A stretch of DNA of 39,643 nucleotides from NCBI GenBank assembly GCA_002720475.1, contig PBIL01000004.1, forward strand, positions 229,135-268,777, read 5' to 3'. This DNA comes from Roseovarius sp. GTDB lineage: Bacteria > Pseudomonadota > Alphaproteobacteria > Rhodobacterales > Rhodobacteraceae. The translations under genes and the position numbers were made by a program. Positions 7,391 through 16,028 of this stretch are shown here, in pieces; within the stretch, counting starts at the first letter, position 1; each line of letters opens with the position of its first letter. Below the pieces are notes generated by a model. That model had not been told where the DNA came from. It saw only the letters and a list, made by a program, of their open reading frames with translations, and did no database searches.

Positions 7391-10078
7391 TCATTGCGCG
7401 GCCATGCGGTCCTCGGCCAGCGGCAGCGTCACCCGGAAGGCCGCGCCCTTCTGCCCCGGCAGATAGGAGATGTCGCCGCCGAGCCGCTCCATGATCTCGC
7501 GGCAGATCGCCAGACCGAGCCCCGCGCCGCTCGCCTTGGTCTGGCCGATGCGCGAGAACTTCTCGAAGATCACCGCGTGCTTGTCGGTGGAAATGCCGCT
7601 GCCATTGTCCACGAAATCCACCACCAGCCGCCCTTCGGCGACCGTGGCGCGGATGCTCAGCACGGGGGGGATGGCATCGCAATACTTGCGCGCGTTGCTG
7701 ATCAGGTTGATGAACACCTGTGCCAGCCGGTCGAGATCGGTGGCAAGCTCCACCTGTTCGCTGCCGCGGTCCCGAAGGATGCGAAACCCCTCGCCGTCGC
7801 CGCCGGCGGCGCGCACCGAGCGGTCGAGAAGCGCCTCGAGCGTGCCGGTCTGGATGTTGAGATCGACCTGCCCGTTCTCGAGCACGCTGAGATCGAGCAG
7901 ATCGTCCAGGAGCCGGGTCAGGCGCACGGTCTCGTCATGGATGATGGTGGCATATTTGCTCTGTTCGTCCGGCGTCAGGTCCTGCGTGTCGCGCAGGATC
8001 TCCGAGAAGGCCCGGATCGAGGTCATCGGCGTGCGCAGCTCGTGGCTGATCTGCGACAGGAAGCCGTCCTTCTGCACCGATATCTGCGTGAGCGTCTCGT
8101 TGGCCTGCCGCAGCTGGCGCGCGGTTCGGGCAAGTTCCTGGCTCTTGGCCTCGAGCTGGCTCGAATATTCCATGATCTGCGCCGCCTCGTCGGCCACGGC
8201 CATCAGATCCTCGACCGTGACCGAGGCACCGCCGACGATCTGGCCCACCATCGCATGGGCGGTGGCCGCCCCGACCGAGCCGGCCAGCGCCCGTTCCAGT
8301 TCCTGCAGGAAATCCGGGCTCGGTTCGGGCAGGTATCCCGAGACGCCCTGCCGCCGTGCGGCCGAGGCAAAGAGCGCCTGCGCCTCGCGCGCGCCCATGA
8401 TCCGCTGCGCCATCAGCAGGAGATCCTCGCTCTGGGCCATGCCGCCCGACCAGCCGCCCGGCGCGTTCGCACGGTCGGAGGCATTGACGAACTGCGCCCC
8501 CTGAAGCCGTTCGAGCGGCTGTGGAAAGCTCAGGAGCGAGCCGAGCACGAAGGCCGAGACATTGAGCAGGAGCGACCACATCAGCGCGTGAATGACCGGG
8601 TCCATGCCCTCGGTCCCGAAGAGCGCGCGCGGCCGCAGCCAGCTCAGCCCCCAGGGCCCGTGATCGAACACCGCCTGCGGCAGCAGGACCGACGGCCCGA
8701 AGCTGGGCAGGAACAGGCAGTAGAGCCACACAGCCGCCCCGAACGCCAGCCCGGCAAGCGCCCCGATCCGCGTCGCCCCGCGCCAGAACAGCCCGCCCAT
8801 GAGGGCGGGCAGGAACTGCGCCACGCCCACGAAGGCGATGAGGCCGATCGCGGCAAGCGCCGTGCCGCCGCCCGACAGGCGGAAATAGATGTAGCCGAGA
8901 AACAGCACCCCCCCGATGCTGAGCCGCCGCGCCATCAGCGCCACCGTGCGCACATCCCCCGCGACCACCGCCGCCCGGCCCGAGTAATGCAGCCAGATCG
9001 GCATCACCACATGGTTCGAGACCATGGTCGAGAGCGCGATCGCCGCCACGATGACCATGGAGGTGGCGCTCGAGAACCCGCCGAGAAAGGACAGGATCGC
9101 CAGCCCGTCGCGTCCCTCGCTGAGCGGCAGGGTCAGAACGAAGAGGTCCGGGTTCGCGTCCGCAGGAAGCAGTTCCAGCCCGACCACCGCGATCGGCACC
9201 ACGAAAAGGCTCATCAGCATGAGATAGGTGGGAAAGGCCCAGGCGGCGGTGCGCAGGTGCTCGTCCTCCTCGTTCTCGACGACAAGCACCTGGAACATGC
9301 GCGGCAGGGTGAGAAAGGCCATGGCCGACAGAAGCGTGAGACCGACCCAGCGGCTGCCGGAGACCTCGAAACGGGCGATGGGGGAGGCTTCGATGCGCGC
9401 GAGCGTCGCGCCGATGCCCCCCGACAGCCCCCAGACCACGAAGACGCCGACCGCGAGCAGCGCGCAGAGCTTGACCACCGCCTCCATGGCGATCGCCATG
9501 ACCACGCCGTGATGGCGTTCGTTCGCGTCAAGGTTGCGCGTGCCGAAAAGGATGGTGAACACCGCGAGCCCCGCCGCCACCCAGAGCGCGGTTGACTGCA
9601 TGTCGGGCAGGGCGGTGGGGCTTGGTTCGGCCTTGGCAAAGGCGGCGAAGGAGAGCGTGACCGATTGCAGTTGCAGCGCGATATAGGGGGTCGTTCCGAC
9701 CACCGCGAGCACGGTCACGAGCACCGCCAGCAGGTTCGACTTGCCGTAGCGCGACGAGATCAGGTCGGCGATGGAGGTGATGCGCTGGCTGCGCCCCACC
9801 CGCACCAGCCGCCGGAGCGTCCACCACCAGCCGATCATGACCAGGGTCGGACCCAGGTATATGGTCACAAATTCGAGGCCCGACCGCGCGGCAAAGCCGA
9901 CCGCGCCATAGAACGTCCAGGCGGTGCAGTAGATCGACAGCGACAGGGTATAGACAGCCGAGGACCGAAGCCAGCTCGCCCGTCCGATCCGCGCCGCCCG
10001 ATCGGCCGCGAAGGCCACGCCGAAGAGCAGCACGACATAGAGCAGGCAGACCAGGACGAGGAGGTTGAGAACCGTCAT
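7391..10078 (-). CDS. Sodium/solute-symporter-type sensor histidine kinase (CbrA/CrbS-like)
   Basis: This 895-residue membrane kinase begins with about 13 transmembrane helices of the SSS (sodium/solute symporter) fold, covering roughly residues 1-500. Next comes a STAC-like linker (about 540-610: LLLMAQRIMGAREAQALF), a coiled coil, and a HisKA domain with phospho-accepting His679 in FLSQISHELRTP. The ATPase domain shows the N box (NLISNARKY), G1 (DNGSG) and G2 (GAGLGLAI). Known relatives couple a transporter-like sensor to control of amino-acid, citrate or acetate use. The ligand is not readable here. The start overlaps the preceding membrane-protein gene by 4 bases, and the receiver gene lies just upstream, implying one operon. 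Confidence 0.9.
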   Translation of the reverse strand: MTVLNLLVLVCLLYVVLLFGVAFAADRAARIGRASWLRSSAVYTLSLSIYCTAWTFYGAVGFAARSGLEFVTIYLGPTLVMIGWWWTLRRLVRVGRSQRITSIADLISSRYGKSNLLAVLVTVLAVVGTTPYIALQLQSVTLSFAAFAKAEPSPTALPDMQSTALWVAAGLAVFTILFGTRNLDANERHHGVVMAIAMEAVVKLCALLAVGVFVVWGLSGGIGATLARIEASPIARFEVSGSRWVGLTLLSAMAFLTLPRMFQVLVVENEEDEHLRTAAWAFPTYLMLMSLFVVPIAVVGLELLPADANPDLFVLTLPLSEGRDGLAILSFLGGFSSATSMVIVAAIALSTMVSNHVVMPIWLHYSGRAAVVAGDVRTVALMARRLSIGGVLFLGYIYFRLSGGGTALAAIGLIAFVGVAQFLPALMGGLFWRGATRIGALAGLAFGAAVWLYCLFLPSFGPSVLLPQAVFDHGPWGLSWLRPRALFGTEGMDPVIHALMWSLLLNVSAFVLGSLLSFPQPLERLQGAQFVNASDRANAPGGWSGGMAQSEDLLLMAQRIMGAREAQALFASAARRQGVSGYLPEPSPDFLQELERALAGSVGAATAHAMVGQIVGGASVTVEDLMAVADEAAQIMEYSSQLEAKSQELARTARQLRQANETLTQISVQKDGFLSQISHELRTPMTSIRAFSEILRDTQDLTPDEQSKYATIIHDETVRLTRLLDDLLDLSVLENGQVDLNIQTGTLEALLDRSVRAAGGDGEGFRILRDRGSEQVELATDLDRLAQVFINLISNARKYCDAIPPVLSIRATVAEGRLVVDFVDNGSGISTDKHAVIFEKFSRIGQTKASGAGLGLAICREIMERLGGDISYLPGQKGAAFRVTLPLAEDRMAAQ

Positions 10079-10362
10079 CGCGTGCCAGCCCCCCCGTCAC
10101 CTCCGCGCCCGCTGTCCTGCGCCTGCTCCTCGGGGCTCAGGTGGCGCGAGATGAGGGCCGAGACGGTGATCAGCACCACCCAGAGCCCGAAGACGTAGAT
10201 CAGCGCCTGGACCGTACCGCCGGCCCGCTCCGTGCCCTTCCAGAGCAACGGCAAGCAGAACAGCGCGCCGCCGAAGAGCGGCAGAACCCGCGCGGCATCG
10301 GCGAGACGGCGGCGGCGGTAGCCGCGCCGCGCCAGAAAGAGCGGGGTGTGCTCGGGGCTCAT
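10075..10362 (-). CDS. Small membrane protein between receiver and sensor kinase
   Basis: A 95-residue protein beginning MSPEHTPLFLARRGYRRRRL, with two predicted membrane helices (about residues 25-42 and 52-70) and a polar C-terminal tail. It overlaps the kinase start by 4 bases downstream and the response-regulator stop by 4 bases upstream, so the three genes are very likely translated from one mRNA. Placement suggests an accessory subunit of the symporter-like sensor, comparable to the small subunits next to some SSS transporters. That role is inferred from position only. Confidence 0.8.
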   Translation of the reverse strand: MSPEHTPLFLARRGYRRRRLADAARVLPLFGGALFCLPLLWKGTERAGGTVQALIYVFGLWVVLITVSALISRHLSPEEQAQDSGRGGDGGAGTR

Positions 10363-10727
10363 GTCCCGACCAGGTCACGGACCGCCGCGAGCACGTCCGC
10401 GTTGGAGAAGGGTTTGGTCATGTAGCGGTTCACGCCCGCGCGCTCGGCCAGCTCGCGGTCCCGCGTCTGTCCCCGCGCGGTCAGCATCAGCACCGGCGTT
10501 GACGCATAATCGGCATCGTGTCGGATCTCTCCCAGGATGTCATACCCGCTCTTTCCGGGAAGCATCACGTCGAGGATGATCAGGTCCGGCGCGCGGCGGC
10601 GGACCGCATCCATCGCGTCATGGCCATTGGCATGGGTCTTCACCTCCCAGCCGTCGCGCGACAGGATGAAGCTGATCGCCTCGATGATATTGGGCTCGTC
10701 CTCGATCAACAGAACCTTCTTGCCCAT
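10359..10727 (-). CDS. Receiver-only response regulator
   Basis: A 122-residue single CheY-like domain with no output domain. Acidic pocket residues D10 and E11, phospho-acceptor D53 (LIILDVMLPG), T83 (LMLTAR) and K105 (TKPF) are all present. The ATG at 10727 follows GGGAGG and begins the domain exactly; the open frame continues upstream but adds only non-domain sequence. It is translationally linked to the membrane protein and sensor kinase that follow, so it is the probable phosphorylation target of that kinase. With no DNA-binding domain it must act by protein contact or as a relay. Confidence 0.92.
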   Translation of the reverse strand: MGKKVLLIEDEPNIIEAISFILSRDGWEVKTHANGHDAMDAVRRRAPDLIILDVMLPGKSGYDILGEIRHDADYASTPVLMLTARGQTRDRELAERAGVNRYMTKPFSNADVLAAVRDLVGT

Positions 10728-10798
10728 GCAGCGGCCTCCCCTCCGTTGCAGGCGCGTGCCGCGCCCGAAGTCACTATTCTCCATTCCGGCCCGCCCTG

Positions 10799-12103
10799 TC
10801 AAAAGCCCTCTGAGAGGATCGAGGGTTCGCGACGGGCCTCGCATAGGCTCAGCGCGCAGATCCGGCAACTCACCCCGAGCGTGCGCACCGGGCCGGCGGA
10901 CTCGCCCGGATCGGGCTGGAGCAGCATATGCGCCTGCATCGGCGCGGGGCGTTCGAAACTGCCCGGACCCGAAGGCACCGCGACGGCGAGCGCCAGCACC
11001 GTCTCGCCTCCCCGCCCGGTCTGCCGTACACGCATCCTGAGCGGTGCCAGCGGCTGCGTCATCGCCTGATAGAGCGGCCAGAGCGCGCAGGCACCGGTCA
11101 GACGGGGGACGGCGAAGCCGTTGATCGGCTTGCGAAAGACCAGCGTTCCGGAGGCGTCGCAGATCACCAGCCCGATGGGACCGGCCACCTCCTCGGGCAG
11201 CGTGGCAAGACGGCGGAACACCAGCGCCAGCCCCGCGCCGGTCGCTGCGGCGAGGCGGTCGGGTTCCGGCCCCAGACGGTTGAGCTGTGCCCTGAGCACG
11301 CTCAGCGGCAGGGCGCGGGCATCCTCAAGATAGCGCGTGAGCACGGTTGCAAGCAGGTTCTGCGCGGGGGCCGAAAGACCGGACCGGGCCTCGGCGGCCA
11401 CCAGGCGCGCCACGTCCTGCACATGCGCGTCCGGCCGCTCGAGCTCGGAAAAGTGATAGTCGCGCGCGGCCAGAACCGCGTGCATCTCGTCCTGCGGCGA
11501 GGTGAGGTCCGCATCGCGCCGCGGTGCCGTCTCGAGATAGCGCACCAGGGCCTGCGCGCCTTCGGTCAGGCGCGCGGCATCCTCGTTGATGTTGCGGTGA
11601 AAGCGCGCCTGCCATTCGGGTTCCAGCTGCTCGGTCTCGACCAGGATGGACGCGGTGGCGCGGATCGCGGTGACGGACGAGATCACCTCGTGCAGCGAGT
11701 CGGCGAGGAAGGGATCGTGCGCCAGCCGGTCGGTCAGCGTGTCGATGGTCCGTTCCAGCGCCTCCGTCCGGCGGTGCAGGTCCACGAGCAGCCCGGCCCA
11801 GCCGGGAAACCGCCCGGCAAATTCCTCGATCCGGTCGCGCTCGGCCGTCTCTGAATCGCTTGCCGCCTCGCGCAGCCCCCCCACCACCGCGGCCTCGGCC
11901 CCTTCGGTCAGGCGCGACGGCTCCACCTCCAGGGCTTCGGCCAGTTTCAGCAGGGTCTTGCCGCCGATCCTCCGGCGATTGTGCTCGATGAGATTGAGAT
12001 AGGAAGGCGAGATCCCGGCCTGGCGGGCAAGCTCGGTCTGCCGCATACCGTTGAGCACACGGCGCTCGCGGATTCGTGTGCCGATCATAAGCCGTTCAGG
12101 CAT
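10799..12103 (-). CDS. XRE-family regulator of the ScfR (short-chain fatty acyl) type
   Basis: A 434-residue transcription factor. Residues 8-62 are an XRE helix-turn-helix (RIRERRVLNGMRQTELARQA, then GISPSYLNLIEHNRRRIGG), very like that of RamB, PrpC-type and PccR regulators. The long C-terminal region corresponds to the ScfR/DUF2083 sensor part and ends with a Cys cluster (CRICALSLC). No HExxH of the ImmA-like peptidase region is visible, so that segment looks degenerate. Known ScfR proteins control short-chain acyl-CoA metabolism; PccR of Rhodobacter sphaeroides controls propionyl-CoA carboxylase. The start at ATG 12103 (MPERLMIGTRIRERR) is chosen by domain position; an upstream ATG at 12169 gives an unlikely extension over the AT-rich regulatory DNA. 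It is divergent from the ABC operon and 71 bases upstream of the response-regulator gene. Confidence 0.85.
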   Translation of the reverse strand: MPERLMIGTRIRERRVLNGMRQTELARQAGISPSYLNLIEHNRRRIGGKTLLKLAEALEVEPSRLTEGAEAAVVGGLREAASDSETAERDRIEEFAGRFPGWAGLLVDLHRRTEALERTIDTLTDRLAHDPFLADSLHEVISSVTAIRATASILVETEQLEPEWQARFHRNINEDAARLTEGAQALVRYLETAPRRDADLTSPQDEMHAVLAARDYHFSELERPDAHVQDVARLVAAEARSGLSAPAQNLLATVLTRYLEDARALPLSVLRAQLNRLGPEPDRLAAATGAGLALVFRRLATLPEEVAGPIGLVICDASGTLVFRKPINGFAVPRLTGACALWPLYQAMTQPLAPLRMRVRQTGRGGETVLALAVAVPSGPGSFERPAPMQAHMLLQPDPGESAGPVRTLGVSCRICALSLCEARREPSILSEGF

Positions 12104-12153
12104 CGAAAATTTTCCCGTGACCGGATGCACTTGCCGCAGGGGCATGAGAATAA

Positions 12154-12228
12154 TTTTACAATATGACACGGCCTCTTGTCGAATGTTTTACAAAATAAAT
12201 GTTTCACAAAAGGGATTTGTTGCGAAAT
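12154..12228. promoter_or_regulatory. AT-rich repeat array, candidate ScfR operator
   Basis: Three copies of TTT(T/C)ACAA begin at 12154, 12186 and 12202, so they are spaced 32 and 16 bp apart. The last two share a 12-bp unit, TGTTTTACAAAA and TGTTTCACAAAA, with one difference. A related inverted copy, TTTGTTGCGAAA (12216-12227), overlaps the -35 element of the ABC operon promoter. The array lies between the divergent ScfR-type regulator and its neighbour operon. From memory, the PccR site consists of TTTGCAAA half-sites as spaced direct repeats, which is similar in design. Binding by this regulator is inferred. Confidence 0.55.
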
Positions 12229-12249
12229 TTTCAGCTGCGTCGGCATACT
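12220..12249 (+). promoter_or_regulatory. Predicted sigma70-type promoter of the ABC transporter operon
   Basis: TTGCGA (12220-12225) and CATACT (12244-12249) with an 18-base spacer form the best promoter-like pair in the gap. It would give a leader of about 80 bases before the binding-protein ATG at 12337. The -35 overlaps an operator-like inverted repeat. Confidence 0.45.
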
Positions 12250-12336
12250 GAACCCGCACGACATGTGCGCAGGCCCGCGCTGGAGGAGCGCGGACCGAAA
12301 AGACCAAGATCCGTGCGATCACAATGGGAGGATTCC

Positions 12337-13689
12337 ATGTCCAAATCGAACCTGACCCGTCGGGGGGTGCTGAAGACCGGTGCCGTCGCGGGCGCGGGCG
12401 TCGCGCTGCCGACGATCTTCACCGCCTCGAGTGCCTCGGCCTTCACCAACGAGCCGACCGGCGGCACCGTGACCCTTGGCTTCAACGTGCCGCAGACCGG
12501 ACCCTATGCCGAAGAGGGCAATGACGAGCTTCTCGCGCAGCAGCTTGCGGTCGAGCATCTCAACGGCGAGGGCGACGGCGGCTGCCTCAACACCTTCAGC
12601 TCCAAGGCGCTCAAGGGCAACGGCATCCTCGGCAAGAAGGTCACCTTCGTCACCGGCGACACGCAGACCAAGTCCGATGCCGCGCGCGCCAGCGCCAAGT
12701 CGATGATCGAGAAGGACGGGGCCATCATGATCAACGGCGGGTCCTCCTCGGGCGTGGCCGTGGCCGTGCAGGGCCTGTGCCAGGAGGCGGGTATCATCTT
12801 CATGGCCGGTCTGACCCATGCCAATGACACCACCGGCAAGGATCGCAAGGCCAACGGCTTCCGGCATTTCTTCAACGCCTACATGTCGGGTGCCGCGCTT
12901 GCGCCGGTGCTTGCCAAGGAGATGGGCAACGACCGCCGCGCCTATCACCTGACCGCCGATTACAACTGGGGCTGGACCCAGGAGGAATCGATCGTTGCCT
13001 CTACCGAGGCGCTTGGCTGGGAGACCGTGAACACGGTCAAGACCCCGCTCGCCTCGACCGATTTCTCGTCCTATATCGCGCCGGTGCTGAACTCGGGTGC
13101 CGACGTCCTGGTGCTCAACCACTACGGCGGCAACATGGTCAACTCGCTGACCAACGCGATCCAGTTCGGCCTGCTCGACAAGGTCGTGAACGGCAAGGAC
13201 TTCAAGATCGTCGTGCCGCTCTATTCCGAGCTGATGGCCGCCGGTGCCGGCGAGAACATCAAGGGCGTGCTCGGTTCGATGAACTGGAACTGGCAGTTGC
13301 AGGACGAGGGCACCAGGGCCTTCGTCAAGTCCTTCGGCGAGAAATACGGCAAGCCGCCGTCGAACTCGGCGCAGACCTGCTATGCGCAGGTGCTGCTCTA
13401 TGCCGATGCCGTGGAACGCGCGGGCTCGTTCAATCCCTGCGCCGTGGTCGAGGCACTCGAGGGGTTCGAGTTCGACGGTCTCGGCAACGGCCCGACGCTC
13501 TACCGTGCCGAGGATCACCAGTGCTTCAAGGACGTGCTCGTGGTGCGCGGGGCTCAGAACCCCACCACCCAGTACGACACGCTGGAGATCGTCGAGGTGA
13601 CGCCGGTCGAGCAGGTCACCTACCCCCCGAACCATCCGATGTTCGGCGGTGACGAGGCATCGCTGGGCGAGTGCAACCCGGGCGCCTGA
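12337..13689 (+). CDS. ABC transporter substrate-binding protein, Tat-exported, branched-chain amino acid/amide type
   Basis: A 450-residue periplasmic binding protein of the type 1 (Liv/Urt-like) fold. The N-terminus carries a twin-arginine signal (TRRGVLKTG, R8-R9) with likely cleavage at ASA|F, after residue 35. The mature protein starts the fold with VTLGFNVPQTGPYAEEG and has MINGGSSSGVAVAVQGLCQE, the region that usually contacts the ligand carboxylate. Several Cys residues (CLN, GLCQ, QTCYAQ, NPCAVV, HQC, GEC) suggest disulfides. The start is the ATG behind GGGAGGATTCC; the open frame extends 46 codons upstream through promoter DNA, which is not credible. The substrate is unknown. The adjacent ccr and ScfR-type regulator hint at a carboxylate or acyl precursor rather than an amino acid. 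Confidence 0.88.
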   Translation: MSKSNLTRRGVLKTGAVAGAGVALPTIFTASSASAFTNEPTGGTVTLGFNVPQTGPYAEEGNDELLAQQLAVEHLNGEGDGGCLNTFSSKALKGNGILGKKVTFVTGDTQTKSDAARASAKSMIEKDGAIMINGGSSSGVAVAVQGLCQEAGIIFMAGLTHANDTTGKDRKANGFRHFFNAYMSGAALAPVLAKEMGNDRRAYHLTADYNWGWTQEESIVASTEALGWETVNTVKTPLASTDFSSYIAPVLNSGADVLVLNHYGGNMVNSLTNAIQFGLLDKVVNGKDFKIVVPLYSELMAAGAGENIKGVLGSMNWNWQLQDEGTRAFVKSFGEKYGKPPSNSAQTCYAQVLLYADAVERAGSFNPCAVVEALEGFEFDGLGNGPTLYRAEDHQCFKDVLVVRGAQNPTTQYDTLEIVEVTPVEQVTYPPNHPMFGGDEASLGECNPGA

Positions 13690-13710
13690 GCCCGCCGGAC
13701 ATGACGCAAG

Positions 13711-13740
13711 CCCCGGCCGCGCCACCGCGCGCGGCCGGGG
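13711..13740 (+). other. Strong intercistronic stem-loop after the binding-protein gene
   Basis: A perfect 12-bp GC stem (arms 13711-13722 and 13729-13740, 6-base loop) sits 21 bases past the stop and 34 bases before the first permease. No T-run follows, so full termination is unlikely. Similar hairpins elsewhere (malE-malF type) protect the upstream mRNA and raise binding-protein output relative to the permeases. That function is inferred. Confidence 0.6.
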
Positions 13741-13774
13741 TCGCGCCGCCGCGCTCAACCGACAGGTGGGACCA

Positions 13775-14806
13775 ATGGACGTCATTCTTCTGCAAATCCT
13801 CAACGGGCTGGACAAGGGCTCTGCCTATGCGCTGATCGCGCTCGGGCTCACGCTGATCTTCGGCACGCTCGGGGTGGTCAACTTCGCCCATGGCGCGCTG
13901 TTCATGATCGGTGCCTTCTGTGCCGTCACGCTGCAACGGCTTCTGTCGTTCAGCCACACGGTGGTGGACGAGACCAAGACCGATTTCCTCGGCAACCCCC
14001 TCAAGGTCGAGAAACCCTATATCGAGGGCTGGTTCGGTCCCGAGATCGGGGGCGCGATCATCGAGTGGTCGGTGCCGCTGGCCATCCTGTTCGCCATTCC
14101 CGTGATGGTCGGCGTCGGCTTTGCCATGGAGCGCGGTCTGATCAAGCATTTCTACAAGCGCCCCCATGCCGACCAGATCCTCGTGACCTTCGGCCTTGCG
14201 ATCGTGCTTCAGGAGATCATCAAGTATTTCTTCGGGGCCAATCCGATCCCCACCCCGGCACCCGATGCGCTGTCGGGCAGCGTCGATCTGGGCGCGATGA
14301 TCGGCTTCGAGGTCAACCAGATCATCTATCCGCTCTGGCGGCTGGTGTATTTCGCCTTTGCGGCGCTGATCATCGGCGCGGTCTTCGCCTTCCTGCAATT
14401 CACCACCTTCGGCATGGTCGTGCGCGCGGGCATGGCCGACCGGGAGACGGTGGGCCTTCTGGGCATCAATATCGACCGCCGCTTCACCATCATGTTCGGC
14501 ATCGCGGCGGCCGTCGCCGGGCTGGCGGGGGTGATGTATACCCCGATCAACCCGCCCAACTATCACATGGGCATGGATTTCCTGGTGCTGAGCTTCGTCG
14601 TGGTCGTGGTCGGCGGCATGGGCAGCCTGCCGGGGGCCGTGCTCGCGGGCTTCCTGCTCGGCATTCTCGAGAGCTTCGCCTCGACCACCTGGGCGACGAC
14701 AACCATCCCCGGTATCAACCAGGTGATCATCTATCTTGTCGCCATCATCGTCCTTCTGACCCGCCCGCGCGGTCTGATGGGGCGCAAAGGCGTGATGGAG
14801 GACTGA
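13775..14806 (+). CDS. ABC transporter permease, LivH-like
   Basis: A 343-residue inner-membrane permease with eight or so hydrophobic helices. The start [20 protein letters not shown] and [20 protein letters not shown] are the standard opening of LivH-type subunits. Between the second and third helices there is an extra polar stretch of about 35 residues (around [20 protein letters not shown]), longer than I expect in LivH and probably periplasmic. The C-terminal half has the cytoplasmic coupling region ([19 protein letters not shown]). The ATG at 13775 is preceded by AGGTGGGA. The second permease starts 4 bases after its stop, so the two should be co-translated partners. Confidence 0.9.
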   Translation: MDVILLQILNGLDKGSAYALIALGLTLIFGTLGVVNFAHGALFMIGAFCAVTLQRLLSFSHTVVDETKTDFLGNPLKVEKPYIEGWFGPEIGGAIIEWSVPLAILFAIPVMVGVGFAMERGLIKHFYKRPHADQILVTFGLAIVLQEIIKYFFGANPIPTPAPDALSGSVDLGAMIGFEVNQIIYPLWRLVYFAFAALIIGAVFAFLQFTTFGMVVRAGMADRETVGLLGINIDRRFTIMFGIAAAVAGLAGVMYTPINPPNYHMGMDFLVLSFVVVVVGGMGSLPGAVLAGFLLGILESFASTTWATTTIPGINQVIIYLVAIIVLLTRPRGLMGRKGVMED

Positions 14807-14810
14807 TCCG

Positions 14811-16016
14811 ATGTTTGGACTGAACAAGAAAGACGGGCTGCTCTTTCTCTTCGTGATCGCGATCACGCTGCTTGCGCCCTTCCTGCTCAACCCGTTCCCG
14901 ACGGACAGTGCCATGGCACAGTTCAACGCGGGCTATCCGGACCTGCTGCAACGCTTCGCCATCTTCGGCATCTTCGCCATCGGCTTCAACATCCTGTTCG
15001 GCCTGACCGGCTATCTCAGCTTCGGCCACGCGGCCTTTCTCGGGGTGGGCTCCTATGCGGCGGTGTGGATGTTCAAGCTGTTCAGCTACAACGTGCTGCC
15101 CGCCATCGTCTTCGCGGTGATCATGGCGGCGCTCTTCTCGGTGCTGATCGGTTATATCTCGCTGCGCCGATCGGGCATCTATTTCTCGATCCTGACGCTG
15201 GCCTTCGCGCAGATGTCCTTCGCGCTGGCCTATTCGGTGCTGTCCAACCCGAAGTTCAACCTCACCAACGGCGAGACCGGTCTTCAGGTCTATGACACGG
15301 ACCCGCAGATCTTCCACCGCGAGGGGCTTCCCGATCTGCCGCATCTTTTCGGGCTGTCGGTGCGGGCCACATACGAGCTCAACCTCGGCGGATGGTCCTT
15401 CACCTTCAACCTGGGCTATTACATCTGCGCGGTGATCATGCTGATCGTCTTCTACCTGGCGATCCGGCTGTTCCGCTCGCCTTTCGGGATGATGCTGCGC
15501 GCGATCAAGTCCAACAACACCAGGATGACCTATACGGGGCTCAACGCCAAGCCCTACACGCTCGCGGCCTTCGTGATCTCGGGCATGTATGCCGGGCTGG
15601 CCGGCGGGCTGCTGGCGGCGATGGACCCGCTTGCGGGGGCGGAACGCATGTTCTGGACGGCAAGCGGCGAGGTGGTGCTGATGACCATTCTCGGCGGCGC
15701 GGGCACGCTCATCGGCCCGGTCCTGGGCGCGGGGCTGATCAAGTACATGGAGAACATCGTCTCGAAGATCAACGACAACGTGCTGCACCAGTGGTTCTCG
15801 TTCCTGCCGGACGGGTTCGAGGATGTCATGGTCACGCTGATCCATCCCTTCGTGGGCAAGGGCTGGAACCTCACGCTCGGGGTGATCTTCATGCTGGTGG
15901 TGATCTTCCTGCCCGGTGGTCTTGTCGAGGGAGGCCAGCGCATCGCGCGGCTCTTTACCGGCCGCAGGGGGCGCGCGGCCAAGCGCAAGTCAACCCAGTC
16001 CACCCCGGCCGAATAA
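14811..16016 (+). CDS. ABC transporter permease, LivM-like
   Basis: A 401-residue membrane subunit partnering the LivH-like permease. Typical LivM features are the segment [20 protein letters not shown] near the N-terminus, [15 protein letters not shown], and the coupling loop [14 protein letters not shown] periplasmic insertion (about residues 146-190: [12 protein letters not shown] onward) is seen in many family members. The C-terminus is a basic cytoplasmic tail ([11 protein letters not shown]). The ribosome site GGAGG is embedded in the last codons of the preceding gene, indicating translational coupling. Confidence 0.9.
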   Translation: MFGLNKKDGLLFLFVIAITLLAPFLLNPFPTDSAMAQFNAGYPDLLQRFAIFGIFAIGFNILFGLTGYLSFGHAAFLGVGSYAAVWMFKLFSYNVLPAIVFAVIMAALFSVLIGYISLRRSGIYFSILTLAFAQMSFALAYSVLSNPKFNLTNGETGLQVYDTDPQIFHREGLPDLPHLFGLSVRATYELNLGGWSFTFNLGYYICAVIMLIVFYLAIRLFRSPFGMMLRAIKSNNTRMTYTGLNAKPYTLAAFVISGMYAGLAGGLLAAMDPLAGAERMFWTASGEVVLMTILGGAGTLIGPVLGAGLIKYMENIVSKINDNVLHQWFSFLPDGFEDVMVTLIHPFVGKGWNLTLGVIFMLVVIFLPGGLVEGGQRIARLFTGRRGRAAKRKSTQSTPAE

Positions 16017-16028
16017 GGAGCGCGCGCC

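Noticed and set aside
7394-9595. A 733-residue plus-strand open frame opposite the sensor kinase
   Set aside because: Antisense shadow; the kinase motifs and membrane helices are all on the minus strand.
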